A DNA stretch of 21,002 bases from a virus. Position 1 is the stretch's first letter; each line of letters opens with the position of its first letter. The position numbers and the translations under genes are program-made. The stretch is taken from positions 1 to 21,002 of IMG/VR virus record IMGVR_UViG_3300034280_001150; one strand, 5' to 3'. This document shows, piece after piece, positions 12,674-20,640 of the stretch. The notes beneath the pieces were generated by a model that was given only the letters and a program-made list of their open reading frames with translations, searched no databases and had not been told where the DNA came from.

Positions 12674-13174
12674 TTAGGACTTATAGGTATACTTTATAGA
12701 TAACACAATTCCCACAAGAGTTGAGAAAAAATTCCCGCAAATTAAAGCAGAAATATTCCCGTTTTGTTCAATTCCTATGGCTCCAAAAAAACCGAGAACA
12801 AACAACACTGAAAGGATGTGGCAGATATTCAATAGCAAATAGCAAGCCACCCAAACCGGAGAGCTAACATAATGATTTTTTTTCAACTTATAAACAAATA
12901 CCCAACAAATCACACCGCTAATCCCCACCCCCAACATCAAGGCGTTCAGGAAGTCTATGCTTTCGTTTACGAAATAAATGGAAGTTTTTGGCGGGGTAAA
13001 TATCACCCCAAAAAACCCTAATAAAATCATCACCAAGAAATGATGATTAAAAAACAATGCTTGACCCAAATACTTAATCTTAAAAACTGGTTTCTTGTAT
13101 CTCTCATATTCAATCAACGTCGGGAAAGTCCTGTTTTTTTCTCTTTCTTTCCTTAAGTTTTTTGTTCCGTTCAT
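12674..13174 (-). CDS. Four-segment membrane protein, unknown
   Basis: 166 aa. A basic cytoplasmic N terminus (NGTKNLRKEREKNR) precedes hydrophobic segments at about 44-61, 73-96, 106-132 and 141-161. GGGAG precedes the ATG, supporting this start even though it overlaps the previous gene by 65 nt. Larger than a usual holin but possible as one, given its place between a coiled-coil membrane protein and another membrane protein in a late-strand block. No family recognised. Confidence 0.65.
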   Translation of the reverse strand: MNGTKNLRKEREKNRTFPTLIEYERYKKPVFKIKYLGQALFFNHHFLVMILLGFFGVIFTPPKTSIYFVNESIDFLNALMLGVGISGVICWVFVYKLKKNHYVSSPVWVACYLLLNICHILSVLFVLGFFGAIGIEQNGNISALICGNFFSTLVGIVLSIKYTYKS

Positions 13175-13445
13175 AGTAATGCTCCCACACCAAAAACAAC
13201 GATAGAAAACTGATAAAAACCTGAATAACTAAAGTCGAAACCTTGATATATCCAAATTTTTGATAGCCAAATTTATTTAAACTATCAAATATCAGCATTA
13301 TACCACTGTTAATCAATAGCGTTGAACTCAAGTATTTATTTAATTTTCTATCATCAAAAAATAAGAAGATGCCATTAACAATAGAAATTAGTCCGGCAAA
13401 AAATAGCAGGAGAATATAGCCAGAATTGTCGATTGTCAATGGCAT
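13110..13445 (-). CDS. Three-segment membrane protein, unknown
   Basis: 111 aa with hydrophobic segments at about 8-30, 38-55 and 68-88, and a strongly basic C-terminal tail (NKKLKERKRKKQ). Size, three segments and basic tail fit a class I holin, but nothing sequence-specific confirms it. Its last 65 nt overlap the next gene in another frame. No Shine-Dalgarno is visible, so it may be translated by coupling to the gene ending at 13450. Confidence 0.6.
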   Translation of the reverse strand: MPLTIDNSGYILLLFFAGLISIVNGIFLFFDDRKLNKYLSSTLLINSGIMLIFDSLNKFGYQKFGYIKVSTLVIQVFISFLSLFLVWEHYYERNKKLKERKRKKQDFPDVD

Positions 13446-13449
13446 ATTA

Positions 13450-13764
13450 TTATTGTACTAACGGGTCGTTGTCCATAGATTCAAGTGCGACTAATTCCGC
13501 AGCTAATTTTTCTTTATACTCCTGCTCAAATGCGTCAATAAAAACAGGAACAAAAGCCTCAATAGCATCGTGTAGCCCTGGATATTTAGCTAGTGGAATC
13601 TTGATAATTCCGCTTTTATTTGTTGGGATTGTATGACCCGTTTCGTGGTCAACCATGACGATTACATAACAAGCCTCGATAAACTCTCGATTGACCTTTC
13701 CAGTTTGAGGATTTGCAGTTTCAAACTGTTGACGATAGACAATTCTATGCTCTTGGTAACTCAT
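13450..13764 (-). CDS. Unknown 104-aa protein downstream of the tail-fibre gene
   Basis: AGGAG lies 7 nt before the ATG, 2 nt after the tail-fibre stop. Features: ACYVIVMVDHETGHTIP in the middle and an acidic helical C terminus (FIDAFEQEYKEKLAAELVAL). Small proteins right after a tail fibre are often fibre-assembly factors, which is a reasonable but unsupported guess here. Confidence 0.65.
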   Translation of the reverse strand: MSYQEHRIVYRQQFETANPQTGKVNREFIEACYVIVMVDHETGHTIPTNKSGIIKIPLAKYPGLHDAIEAFVPVFIDAFEQEYKEKLAAELVALESMDNDPLVQ

Positions 13765-13766
13765 TT

Positions 13767-15740
13767 TTATGCTCCTATTAATCCGTGAGTTGTCAAATCA
13801 TCAATCAACGCTTTTACTCTTTCAGCTAATTGTGGAAGAGTGACGGTTGACGTGGCAAAAGTTGTGCGGGTTGCAGTTCCCGTTGGCGCTACCCATCCGG
13901 TTCTTCTAGTAGAAATAACCTGGGTTGCGTTTAAAGACAAAGCACCTCTGAAAAAGTTATTGGTAATATTTGAATCACCAAAAGACATCGTATTTGAGCC
14001 GTTTCCGGTAGCGTTACAACCAAAAACGTTCTCATTGGTTGCGTTTTGGGTTCCTTTTGTCGATGCACCTATAAAACAAGAGTTGTTGGTAACAGAAATT
14101 TCTGTTACACCGTCAGACTGAAATCTTCCTGCATTATCACCAAAGGCGGAGCAGCTACTACCTGTGGTATTAGCCCTGAGTGAATAAGCACCAAAGGCGG
14201 AGCAGTTAGTGCCTGTGGTATTAGCCTGGAGCGAACCAGCACCAAATGCGGAGCAGTTAACCCCTGTGGTATTAGCCCTGAGTGAACTAACACCAAATGC
14301 GGAGCAGCTACTACCTGTGGTATTAGCCCTGAGTGAATAAGCACCAAAGGCGGAGCAGTTAGTGCCTGTGGTATTAGCCTGGAGCGATTCAACACCAAAG
14401 GCGGAGCAGTTACTACCTGTGGTATTAGCCAGGAGCGAACTAACACCAACGGTCGTATTTGAACTTACCTCCCCTGCTCCCCTCCCGACAGGAATTAGAT
14501 TATAGGAATTAGCACTTATGGTATCCGCAAAAATAGCCCCCGTAATTCCCAAGCTAGCCGCACGAATCGCACCCGTTGTGGGACTGGTAGAAGTTGTTGC
14601 ACTGGTTGAAACTAAGTCACCTGTTACAGTTCCACCGGACAAGGGTAGGTAAGCTGCGGGTAGTCGGGCAGCATTCAAGGTTCCGGTTGAAATATTAGAA
14701 GCATTTAAACTGGTTAATGCTTCTCCAGAGCCAACATAGCCAGTAGCAGTAACTGTTCCTACCACATCAAGTTTAGTAGTAGGTGTAGTTGTACCAATTC
14801 CAAGACTTCCCCCATTCAAATAAGAATTTCCAGAAGCGGTGAGTGAAACAGTTGGTACGTTTACTGAACGAAGGGTCAAAGTTCCGATGTCATTTGTCGC
14901 GCTTGACCCCTGTAACTGAGCAACCGTAAACGCACCATTGGACACAGCAAAACCATTAAATTGATTGCTGCTGACGACAATAGCAACCCCCCCAACATTA
15001 ATAGTATTTGCAAAAATAGCACCCGTAATTCCCAGGGACGCACCACGAATCGCGCCCGTAGTGGTAGAAGTTGATGCAGTGACACTGGTTGAAATCAAGT
15101 CCCCCGTTACTGTCCCACCCGTTAGGGGAAGGTAAGAATTAATATCAATTGAATAAGTCCCGTTCCCTGTTTTCTTGAGAAATCCTGGGGTGTCAGATAA
15201 TGCCTGAATTGCAATTAATTCATTCCCTATACTATTAGTCGAAACCGCAGTTACTTGACCTTTGGCGTTAACAGTGACAACAGGAATAGCACTGACACTA
15301 CCAAAACTGCCAACATTGCTATTGACTGTCTGCAACGTCATCACACCCGAAACGTCAGCACTCCCATCGAAACCACTAATCGAACCAGTTATATCCCCCG
15401 TCGTTGAAATTGTCCGGGCATTTGTTAGTTTTAACGCCTCCCCCGCCGTTGCCGAGCTTGATATTTCAACATAAACAGAACCCGACCATCGGTAGGTTTT
15501 GTTGTTATCTTCGGTGACATAAATTTTGCCAGTCTCACCCGCAACCGGAAACGTTGCAAGGTTAGCAAAATTCAAGACATCATCAACATAGGATGGCAAA
15601 ACCGATGCTGAAATTGTGCCAGTCGCGGCGTTAACAGCCGTTAAGATTGTATTATTGGAAGTTAATGATTTTGTGAAACTGGCAACCGTTGGATCGGTTT
15701 CAGCTGTAATCACATTCCTAATTAATTGTCCAACGCCCAT
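13767..15740 (-). CDS. Tail-fibre-like / trimeric adhesin-like virion protein
   Basis: 657 aa, rich in Thr, Ser, Gly and Asn and poor in charged residues, as in trimeric beta-structured fibres. Residues 62-93 (GETGKIYVTEDNNKTYRWSG) form a segment common in phage fibres. A block of about 45 residues is duplicated (203-247 and 364-408, both with GGTVTGDL and SLGITGAIFA). Residues 435-536 are six 17-residue repeats of the type SLxANTTGxNCSAFGxx, like the head repeats of YadA-type adhesins. The C terminus (LPQLAERVKALIDDLTTHGL) is a helix I associate with cyanobacterial and cyanophage fibres. GGGGG precedes the ATG. It should mediate host recognition. A Cys in every repeat is unusual for an extracellular fibre. 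Confidence 0.85.
   Translation of the reverse strand: MGVGQLIRNVITAETDPTVASFTKSLTSNNTILTAVNAATGTISASVLPSYVDDVLNFANLATFPVAGETGKIYVTEDNNKTYRWSGSVYVEISSSATAGEALKLTNARTISTTGDITGSISGFDGSADVSGVMTLQTVNSNVGSFGSVSAIPVVTVNAKGQVTAVSTNSIGNELIAIQALSDTPGFLKKTGNGTYSIDINSYLPLTGGTVTGDLISTSVTASTSTTTGAIRGASLGITGAIFANTINVGGVAIVVSSNQFNGFAVSNGAFTVAQLQGSSATNDIGTLTLRSVNVPTVSLTASGNSYLNGGSLGIGTTTPTTKLDVVGTVTATGYVGSGEALTSLNASNISTGTLNAARLPAAYLPLSGGTVTGDLVSTSATTSTSPTTGAIRAASLGITGAIFADTISANSYNLIPVGRGAGEVSSNTTVGVSSLLANTTGSNCSAFGVESLQANTTGTNCSAFGAYSLRANTTGSSCSAFGVSSLRANTTGVNCSAFGAGSLQANTTGTNCSAFGAYSLRANTTGSSCSAFGDNAGRFQSDGVTEISVTNNSCFIGASTKGTQNATNENVFGCNATGNGSNTMSFGDSNITNNFFRGALSLNATQVISTRRTGWVAPTGTATRTTFATSTVTLPQLAERVKALIDDLTTHGLIGA
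14133..14438 (-). repeat. Six 51-bp tandem repeats inside the tail-fibre gene
   Basis: Each unit encodes 17 residues (SLxANTTGxNCSAFGxx). Units 2 and 5 are almost identical, as are 3 and 6, so the array probably grew by doubling a three-unit block. Recombination could change repeat number and thus fibre length. Confidence 0.85.
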
Positions 15741-16196
15741 CTAAAACCCCCTTATTAGTTCAACGGATGCCCCTTCTGGAATAACGATTGTGATGGCGGG
15801 ATGTCGCGCGGGTAAGCATGACTCCAAGTTAACAATATCGTTTATTCCATTTGTTGCTGTTTTTGTCAGCCCATTAATTGCTACAGTTCCGGTTAAAACA
15901 GTCATATAAACATAACAACTACCTGCGGGAATAGTTGTTGTGCCTGCTGTTAAAATCCTCCAATCTGCTGTTAAGTTGGTCGTGGGCAACTCAACCGGAA
16001 TCCTGTTATTAGAAAGACTGGGAATCTTGGCGTTAATCGCCGTTGTGGTGACTTCCGTGGCGAGTTCACCGCCAATATCCCCCACAGCTAAACTAACAGC
16101 AGCTAACTGCCCTATTGTTTTTTCAATATCCGGATCTGTTGCATTAGCTCTAGCCAATAAAGCCGTTTTTCTTGTTAGTAAAAATTCTTCGCTCAT
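15741..16196 (-). CDS. Virion-associated unknown protein, 151 aa
   Basis: Ends exactly where the tail-fibre gene begins, and its start overlaps the stop of the 53-aa gene (ATGA). Helical N terminus (about 1-55), then a beta-rich Thr/Ala domain (TAGTTTIPAGSCYVYMTVLTGT) ending IVIPEGASVELIRGF, resembling base-plate, fibre-adaptor or decoration proteins in composition. No family recognised; its place between portal and fibre suggests a structural role. Confidence 0.7.
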   Translation of the reverse strand: MSEEFLLTRKTALLARANATDPDIEKTIGQLAAVSLAVGDIGGELATEVTTTAINAKIPSLSNNRIPVELPTTNLTADWRILTAGTTTIPAGSCYVYMTVLTGTVAINGLTKTATNGINDIVNLESCLPARHPAITIVIPEGASVELIRGF

Positions 16197-16354
16197 TCTA
16201 TTTCCGGGGTTAAAATGTTTTCCATATCATTGCCTTTGTATTTTGCTTTCCAGTCTCTGATTGCTGTTTCTAAATCGTCTTCTGATACCTCACTAAGTTG
16301 GTCTAAATAATTAAACCCAGGCAAAGTATCATCGGGAAATATAATGTTTTCCAT
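16193..16354 (-). CDS. Small 53-aa protein overlapping the portal end
   Basis: Begins MENIIFPDDTLPGFNYLDQL, continues SEVSEDDLETAIRDWKAKY and ends MENILTPEIE. The start lies inside the portal gene (26-nt overlap, different frame), with AAGGG before it, and its TGA overlaps the next ATG. The middle resembles the portal C terminus (YLSSISKDKIESELARAL), and ATGGAAAACATT occurs twice, 126 nt apart, once in the portal end. It looks like a gene born by duplication of the portal 3' end with a frame change. Confidence 0.6.
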   Translation of the reverse strand: MENIIFPDDTLPGFNYLDQLSEVSEDDLETAIRDWKAKYKGNDMENILTPEIE

Positions 16355-17645
16355 TTAATGCCCTTGCTAATTCGGATTCAATCTTGTCTTTTGAAATAGA
16401 ACTTAAATAATCCAAATCCTGAATTTCTTGGGAGTTGGATTCATCATGTTCTGGGTTTAGCTGTTGTTTATACGGGTCAACATAGAATCTAGGCCAGATA
16501 ATTCTATAAAGCCAATCTTCTCGACTGTAGCCATGTAGTGCTAATTCAAGATTGAAAATATGTTTAAATCCCGATGATAAACAAGCTCTAAAATCATTAA
16601 TCAATCTGGCATGGGCACGTTCTGGCCCTCCCGATATTTCCCTCGCTCCGATACTGGGAAACCCTAACATCCAAGGGGGGATTCTTGACCGTCTGACAAA
16701 TCTTGCCATAAAAAATTGAGCAGATTCTAATAGGGCTTTGATGTCAGGGTTGACGTTTGAAAGTTTTTTAATATCACCTCCGTTATACATAAACAGATCG
16801 GTTAAAATCTTGGATTGCTTTGCGGATTCATACATTATTTTATACTCCTCCGCCTGTTGTTCATCATAATCACACGGGAGAATATGAACATTTGGATTAA
16901 TCCCGATACTATGCGCGGCTTCGGCAATATCATCAAGGATTTGCTCGATTCTGCCCCAATCCCTCAGACATTCAAGAAACAATCCCCTGCCATATAAAGT
17001 GTCTCGACGATAACGCCAATGTACGACCGATATGGGATGAAATTGGATAGGATCGGGATCTCGCATTAATGCCCTTTGCTCATATCCCAGCAACTCACCT
17101 TTCTTGGTTTCAAGTCGGAACATCTCCCAAGTTGGCAACAATAAAAGCCGTTCAATTCGCATCGCTCTTGTATTAACCCCTAAAGACACAAAAGCGTCAC
17201 CATAAGCTAATAATCTTTCCCCTATGATTTTAGGTTCAGAGGGTAGGATCACTTCTCGGATAACTCGCCTTAATATTTCCTGAATTTTGGGATCTACTTT
17301 GGTTGTGTTGTCGTTCAAAGTGTCGGCAATATCAAACCCTTGATCATCTCCATCGTGGCTAGTCCATGCGTCACCATTGATAGCGTCGTAAGCTGTTGCA
17401 GCCTCCGAACAATAGTACCTAAGTTCGATTAATTGCTTAGCGAGTGCAGGGCTTCTAACGGGGTTTTCAGGAATTTCTAAATCATAATCCCGACCCTCTT
17501 GAGTTCTATCGTCATAAGTCCAGTTTCTCCACCCAGAACGAGAGCGTTGTTGCCCTTCAATATCTGTTCGATTCCAAAAAGTTAGGAGTCGCCATATCTT
17601 TTCTAAAAGTTGGTTTCTCCCTGGGGTTGGGTAAGGCGATCGCAT
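16329..17645 (-). CDS. Phage portal protein
   Basis: The portal is the dodecameric ring at the head vertex through which terminase pumps DNA. This 438-aa protein has the middle pattern of tailed-phage portals: PISVVHWRYRRDTLYGRGLF (about 203-222), then a long helix with LRDWGRIEQILDDIAEAAHS, and IPPWMLGFPSIGAREISGGP (about 325-344), the region where portals list lipid-free nickel-and-hairpin-like loops. The length suits the family. It lies downstream of the terminase on the same strand, separated by a plus-strand cassette of 1.4 kb. AGGG precedes the ATG, and the start codon region contains a HIP1 octamer. The assignment is by pattern and position. Confidence 0.8.
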   Translation of the reverse strand: MRSPYPTPGRNQLLEKIWRLLTFWNRTDIEGQQRSRSGWRNWTYDDRTQEGRDYDLEIPENPVRSPALAKQLIELRYYCSEAATAYDAINGDAWTSHDGDDQGFDIADTLNDNTTKVDPKIQEILRRVIREVILPSEPKIIGERLLAYGDAFVSLGVNTRAMRIERLLLLPTWEMFRLETKKGELLGYEQRALMRDPDPIQFHPISVVHWRYRRDTLYGRGLFLECLRDWGRIEQILDDIAEAAHSIGINPNVHILPCDYDEQQAEEYKIMYESAKQSKILTDLFMYNGGDIKKLSNVNPDIKALLESAQFFMARFVRRSRIPPWMLGFPSIGAREISGGPERAHARLINDFRACLSSGFKHIFNLELALHGYSREDWLYRIIWPRFYVDPYKQQLNPEHDESNSQEIQDLDYLSSISKDKIESELARALNGKHYISR

Positions 17646-17714
17646 ATTATTAATAGCCCTATTATTTGTTTAATTCTATCACAATATTGTTAATAATTCA
17701 AAAGATTAATGATG

Positions 17715-17765
17715 TACAATAGAAAAGAGAAAAGCCGGAGTTCTCTAACTTCTCCAGCTTTTCTC
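17715..17765 (+). promoter_or_regulatory. -10 box and 5'-terminal hairpin before the dinD-like gene
   Basis: TACAAT (17715-17720) is followed 6 nt later by hairpin GAGAAAAGCCGGAG (17727-17740) / CTCCAGCTTTTCTC (17752-17765), with one C-A mismatch. The mRNA would start at the hairpin. On the minus strand the same stem is followed by a T-rich tail, so it might also stop antisense transcripts. No good -35 box is seen. Confidence 0.45.
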
Positions 17766-17801
17766 AAAAAACAATTTTCAAACCCAGTATAGGAGGGTTA
17801 T

Positions 17802-18638
17802 ATGTCTAGTTTAGCACTGTCTGACAATTATGATCGGTCTAAATCTCCCTTTGACTCCATTAAGCGCATTGACCGTGAAGGCTCCGAGTATTGGTTAGCA
17901 CGGGAGTTGATGAAACTCTTGGGGTATGGACAATGGAAAAGATTTGCTGATGCGATTCAACGGGCTATTGTGTCATGTCAAATTCAAGGAGAGTTGACGG
18001 AAAACCATTTTACCGGAGCCGACAATCTGGTGAAACGCCCACAAGGAGGGGGAAGTAGACAAGAGGATTATAAGCTATCTCGTTACGCGGCGTATCTCAT
18101 CGCGATGAATGGCGATGTCCGCAAACCGGAAATCGCTCAAGCTCAATCTTACTTTGTTGTTAAAACCCGTGAAGCGGAAACCGTCATTCCTCAGCAACAC
18201 GATGAATTAGAAGCACTCCGACTGCAAGTCCGAATTGCCGAAGCCCAAGCCAGTTCCATGAAAGATCAGCGATTTGTTTTAGAATCCAGTGCCTCTATCG
18301 TCACCATTCACGGTGCAGGAATGTTAGCACTCATTCAAGGGCGACCCGAGGCGGTGGTGAGAGAAACCGAAACCCAGTTTGAATCGGTTGTTATGAATGA
18401 AGATGGCAAGCAACTGGCTGTATTCCGTGGGAAGTCATTGGCTCAACTTGGCAAAGAATTAAAATTCAAGTCTGGCAAGGAGTTGGAAAAATGGTTAGAA
18501 TCTTGCGGACATGATCATCTAATTTCTAAAGCAATGCGTCCGGTTCAAACGGATTATATTCCGGCTGAATCTGTTGAATTGGTTCGGGAATTGTGGGCAA
18601 ATCAAAAAGGCGATCGCCAAATGATTATTGGTGAATAA
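17802..18638 (+). CDS. DinD / BRO-type antirepressor-like protein
   Basis: 278 aa with a perfect AGGAGG (17791-17796). The N-terminal domain (about 17-135) reads FDSIKRIDREGSEYWLAREL, LLGYGQWKRFADAIQRA, then DYKLSRYAAYLIAMNGD and AQSYFVVKTREAE. This is the arrangement of DNA-damage-inducible protein D and BRO-N-like phage antirepressors. A short coiled coil (HDELEALRLQVRIAEAQ) and a C-terminal region with a helical DNA-binding look follow. Such proteins counter a repressor or act in prophage induction. It sits with the RHH gene at 18751 in a plus-strand cassette between terminase and portal. Its target is not evident, since no CI-like repressor is in the window. Confidence 0.82.
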   Translation: MSSLALSDNYDRSKSPFDSIKRIDREGSEYWLARELMKLLGYGQWKRFADAIQRAIVSCQIQGELTENHFTGADNLVKRPQGGGSRQEDYKLSRYAAYLIAMNGDVRKPEIAQAQSYFVVKTREAETVIPQQHDELEALRLQVRIAEAQASSMKDQRFVLESSASIVTIHGAGMLALIQGRPEAVVRETETQFESVVMNEDGKQLAVFRGKSLAQLGKELKFKSGKELEKWLESCGHDHLISKAMRPVQTDYIPAESVELVRELWANQKGDRQMIIGE

Positions 18639-18654
18639 TTAACAAAATGCCCTC

Positions 18655-18716
18655 TTAATTAAAACCAAGTATTAAAAAGGGTAGAGGTTCAGTCTCTACT
18701 CTTTGGTTGTAATTAA
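18655..18716. terminator. Long nested hairpin between the two cassette genes
   Basis: The inner stem pairs AAGGGTAGAG with CTCTACTCTT (one G-T pair, 7-nt loop). The outer arms TTAATTA and AACCAA pair with TTGGTT and TAATTAA, leaving a bulge on the left. No T tract follows, so it is an imperfect terminator or an mRNA-processing or protein-binding structure. Confidence 0.5.
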
Positions 18717-18750
18717 TCTTAGTTAAATTAAAGGTTTTGAGAAGTAGACT

Positions 18751-19161
18751 ATGGCACATTATTTGCACAAAGAAGACTACAAAATTGTTATTAATTGGTT
18801 AAAAACTTTACCTAATAACTACGAAATTAAATCTAATTACCTAAAGAAACTAGGGTTTAAGATGGAAAAACGTACACGCATTTGTAGCCAATTAGCTAGA
18901 TGGGGATTACTTGAAAAGATCAAAACTCTATCTGAACACAATGGAAATCAACACAAAAGCACTCACTATATAAAAACTTTTCCACAAGATTTTGACACGG
19001 ACAATTTTTTAAATTCAAGAGGGGAGAATTGTACTAAGCCGGGGAAAACACGGTTTCTTGTTAATATAGAAAATGATCTATTAACAAAACTTGATGCGCT
19101 AATAGCTCAAGGGGGTGGGACTAGGAGCGATATCATAAACAGGTTACTGCGGGAAATATAA
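18751..19161 (+). CDS. Predicted DNA-binding protein with winged-helix-like N terminus and RHH C terminus
   Basis: 136 aa. The N-terminal half (KIVINWLKTLPNNYEIKSNY, then RICSQLARWGLLEKIKTLS) has a winged-helix-like order. The C-terminal 36 residues (RFLVNIENDLLTKLDALIAQ, then GGGTRSDIINRLLREI) form a textbook ribbon-helix-helix: strand, helix, turn, helix starting at TRSDIINRLL. A linker rich in Lys, Ser and Asn joins them. It probably represses its own cassette or the flanking late genes. It ends 25 nt before the convergent end of the terminase. Confidence 0.7.
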   Translation: MAHYLHKEDYKIVINWLKTLPNNYEIKSNYLKKLGFKMEKRTRICSQLARWGLLEKIKTLSEHNGNQHKSTHYIKTFPQDFDTDNFLNSRGENCTKPGKTRFLVNIENDLLTKLDALIAQGGGTRSDIINRLLREI

Positions 19162-19186
19162 TTACAAAAGGTTTTGCTGCATCGCC

Positions 19187-20638
19187 CTATAAAATATCCT
19201 TACCAGAAACCCCAATCCATGTCGCTCTAATCGAGTTTAATATTTCATGCGCTCCACTACTTGCATCCGTCAAATCATTAACCAATGGTTTTGATGAACC
19301 GTCAAAGTTGTGCAAAGCGTTAACATATTGGTCATTCCATGTTCCTCTTAACAGAAACACCCGATCATTTTGAGCCGCCGTTGCATAGGGTAAAGCCCTT
19401 TGAATCTTATCCCCTTGGGGTCTAACGGGTTTGCACCTAAATCCCTTGAGTGATGTCTTAATTTGTTCCATTGCCATTATCCCCGCACTCCCCGGCTCCT
19501 GTTCCCAACCGACTATCACGTTTTTCCCATCTCGTTCGGCAGTTTTACGGATTAAATTAATAGCTTCTGCCGGGGTTGTGCGTTCCCAAATTGCATCTAA
19601 AATCAGGATAGATTTATCTTTCAACAATGCCATTTTTACCCCTGCGGTGTAGTAGCTTAATTCCGTTTTGGTAGCCGCTAAATCCCAGAATCGCACAACT
19701 TTATTAACAGTATCTAATTCAAATTCATCGGAAACATTAAACCAACTTCTATTAAAGACTACTCCGGCTTCTGGTTTGATTTTCCAGTTTCCGAGTAATA
19801 ACCTTTGCTTGTCAATCTCATGCAGTGCGTAAAGGTTAGCTAAATAATCTGGGTCATTATCTAATAATATTTTGTTATCATAAATAGATGCAGGAATAAA
19901 AGTTAATGACTTTGGGGGGATATGGGGATATTTTGTTGTTAATTCAATCTTAGAATCTGCCCAAACCAAATCATTATTAATCCGAACAAACCACCGCAAC
20001 AAACCGCTTTTTTCTTTAATTGGCAATCCATCATCCCCAATCCACCAAGCCAACAAATCAGCAACCCAAGATTCAGCATCAGGGTTACAAGTTGCCCTGA
20101 CCTGTGGCTTGATTGGGAGCGTAGTCCGACATCTTGATAATAGATACCAAAACTGTTTCTCGGTGAACGTACAAAGCTCATCAAAGTACAGTCTAGCTAT
20201 CTGGGAACCATGCCACTGAGTTAAGGTTTTTTCGTGTTGTAAATGAGCAAACTGGATTTTTTCATTCTTAGGAAATATCCATCGGGCTTTAACTAAATTA
20301 GCTTCACCCCCTAACAATGGATACCAGCGTTGAGACTCATCAAATAAAGCCCCAGGGTTGAAAATCTCAGGAAATGTACGACGGAAAAATACGCAATTAT
20401 AATTAGGAACTTTACCAATAAATCTGATAGCGTCAATCAAACAGGCTGCACTCTTCCCCCCGCCCGCAGCCCCGCCATAAATAGCAATATCGGCAGTGGT
20501 TTCATAAAATGCAGTTTGGGGGCCGGGTTGGGTGACAGGAAAATCATCGGGGTTAAGAGTAGATCCTAACTGTCTAGCTAAAGTATCTTCCCTTTCCTTT
20601 ATAAATTTCTCGGCTTTTAATAGTCCTTTTATCCCCAT
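19187..20638 (-). CDS. terL: Terminase large subunit
   Basis: Packaging motor: an ATPase that pumps DNA into the head and a nuclease that cuts the concatemer. 483 aa, full length. Walker A GGAAGGGKS (55-63), Walker B RLYFDE (149-154, Asp153-Glu154), coupling motif ATCNP (182-186). The RNase H-like nuclease follows: RFWDLAATKT (Asp319), WEQEPGSAG (Glu380 or Glu381) and a late acidic motif NDLTDASSG (Asp455/Asp458). All expected acidic positions are present, so it looks active. Start ATG is 2 nt after the upstream gene's stop. The downstream late genes are reached only past a plus-strand cassette. Confidence 0.93.
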   Translation of the reverse strand: MGIKGLLKAEKFIKEREDTLARQLGSTLNPDDFPVTQPGPQTAFYETTADIAIYGGAAGGGKSAACLIDAIRFIGKVPNYNCVFFRRTFPEIFNPGALFDESQRWYPLLGGEANLVKARWIFPKNEKIQFAHLQHEKTLTQWHGSQIARLYFDELCTFTEKQFWYLLSRCRTTLPIKPQVRATCNPDAESWVADLLAWWIGDDGLPIKEKSGLLRWFVRINNDLVWADSKIELTTKYPHIPPKSLTFIPASIYDNKILLDNDPDYLANLYALHEIDKQRLLLGNWKIKPEAGVVFNRSWFNVSDEFELDTVNKVVRFWDLAATKTELSYYTAGVKMALLKDKSILILDAIWERTTPAEAINLIRKTAERDGKNVIVGWEQEPGSAGIMAMEQIKTSLKGFRCKPVRPQGDKIQRALPYATAAQNDRVFLLRGTWNDQYVNALHNFDGSSKPLVNDLTDASSGAHEILNSIRATWIGVSGKDIL

Positions 20639-20640
20639 AA

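Noticed and set aside
14105-14449. Repetitive 114-aa open frame inside the tail-fibre gene, or a CRISPR-like array
   Set aside because: The repeats are contiguous 51-bp units without spacers and in frame with the fibre protein; the other frame is a by-product of the same periodicity.
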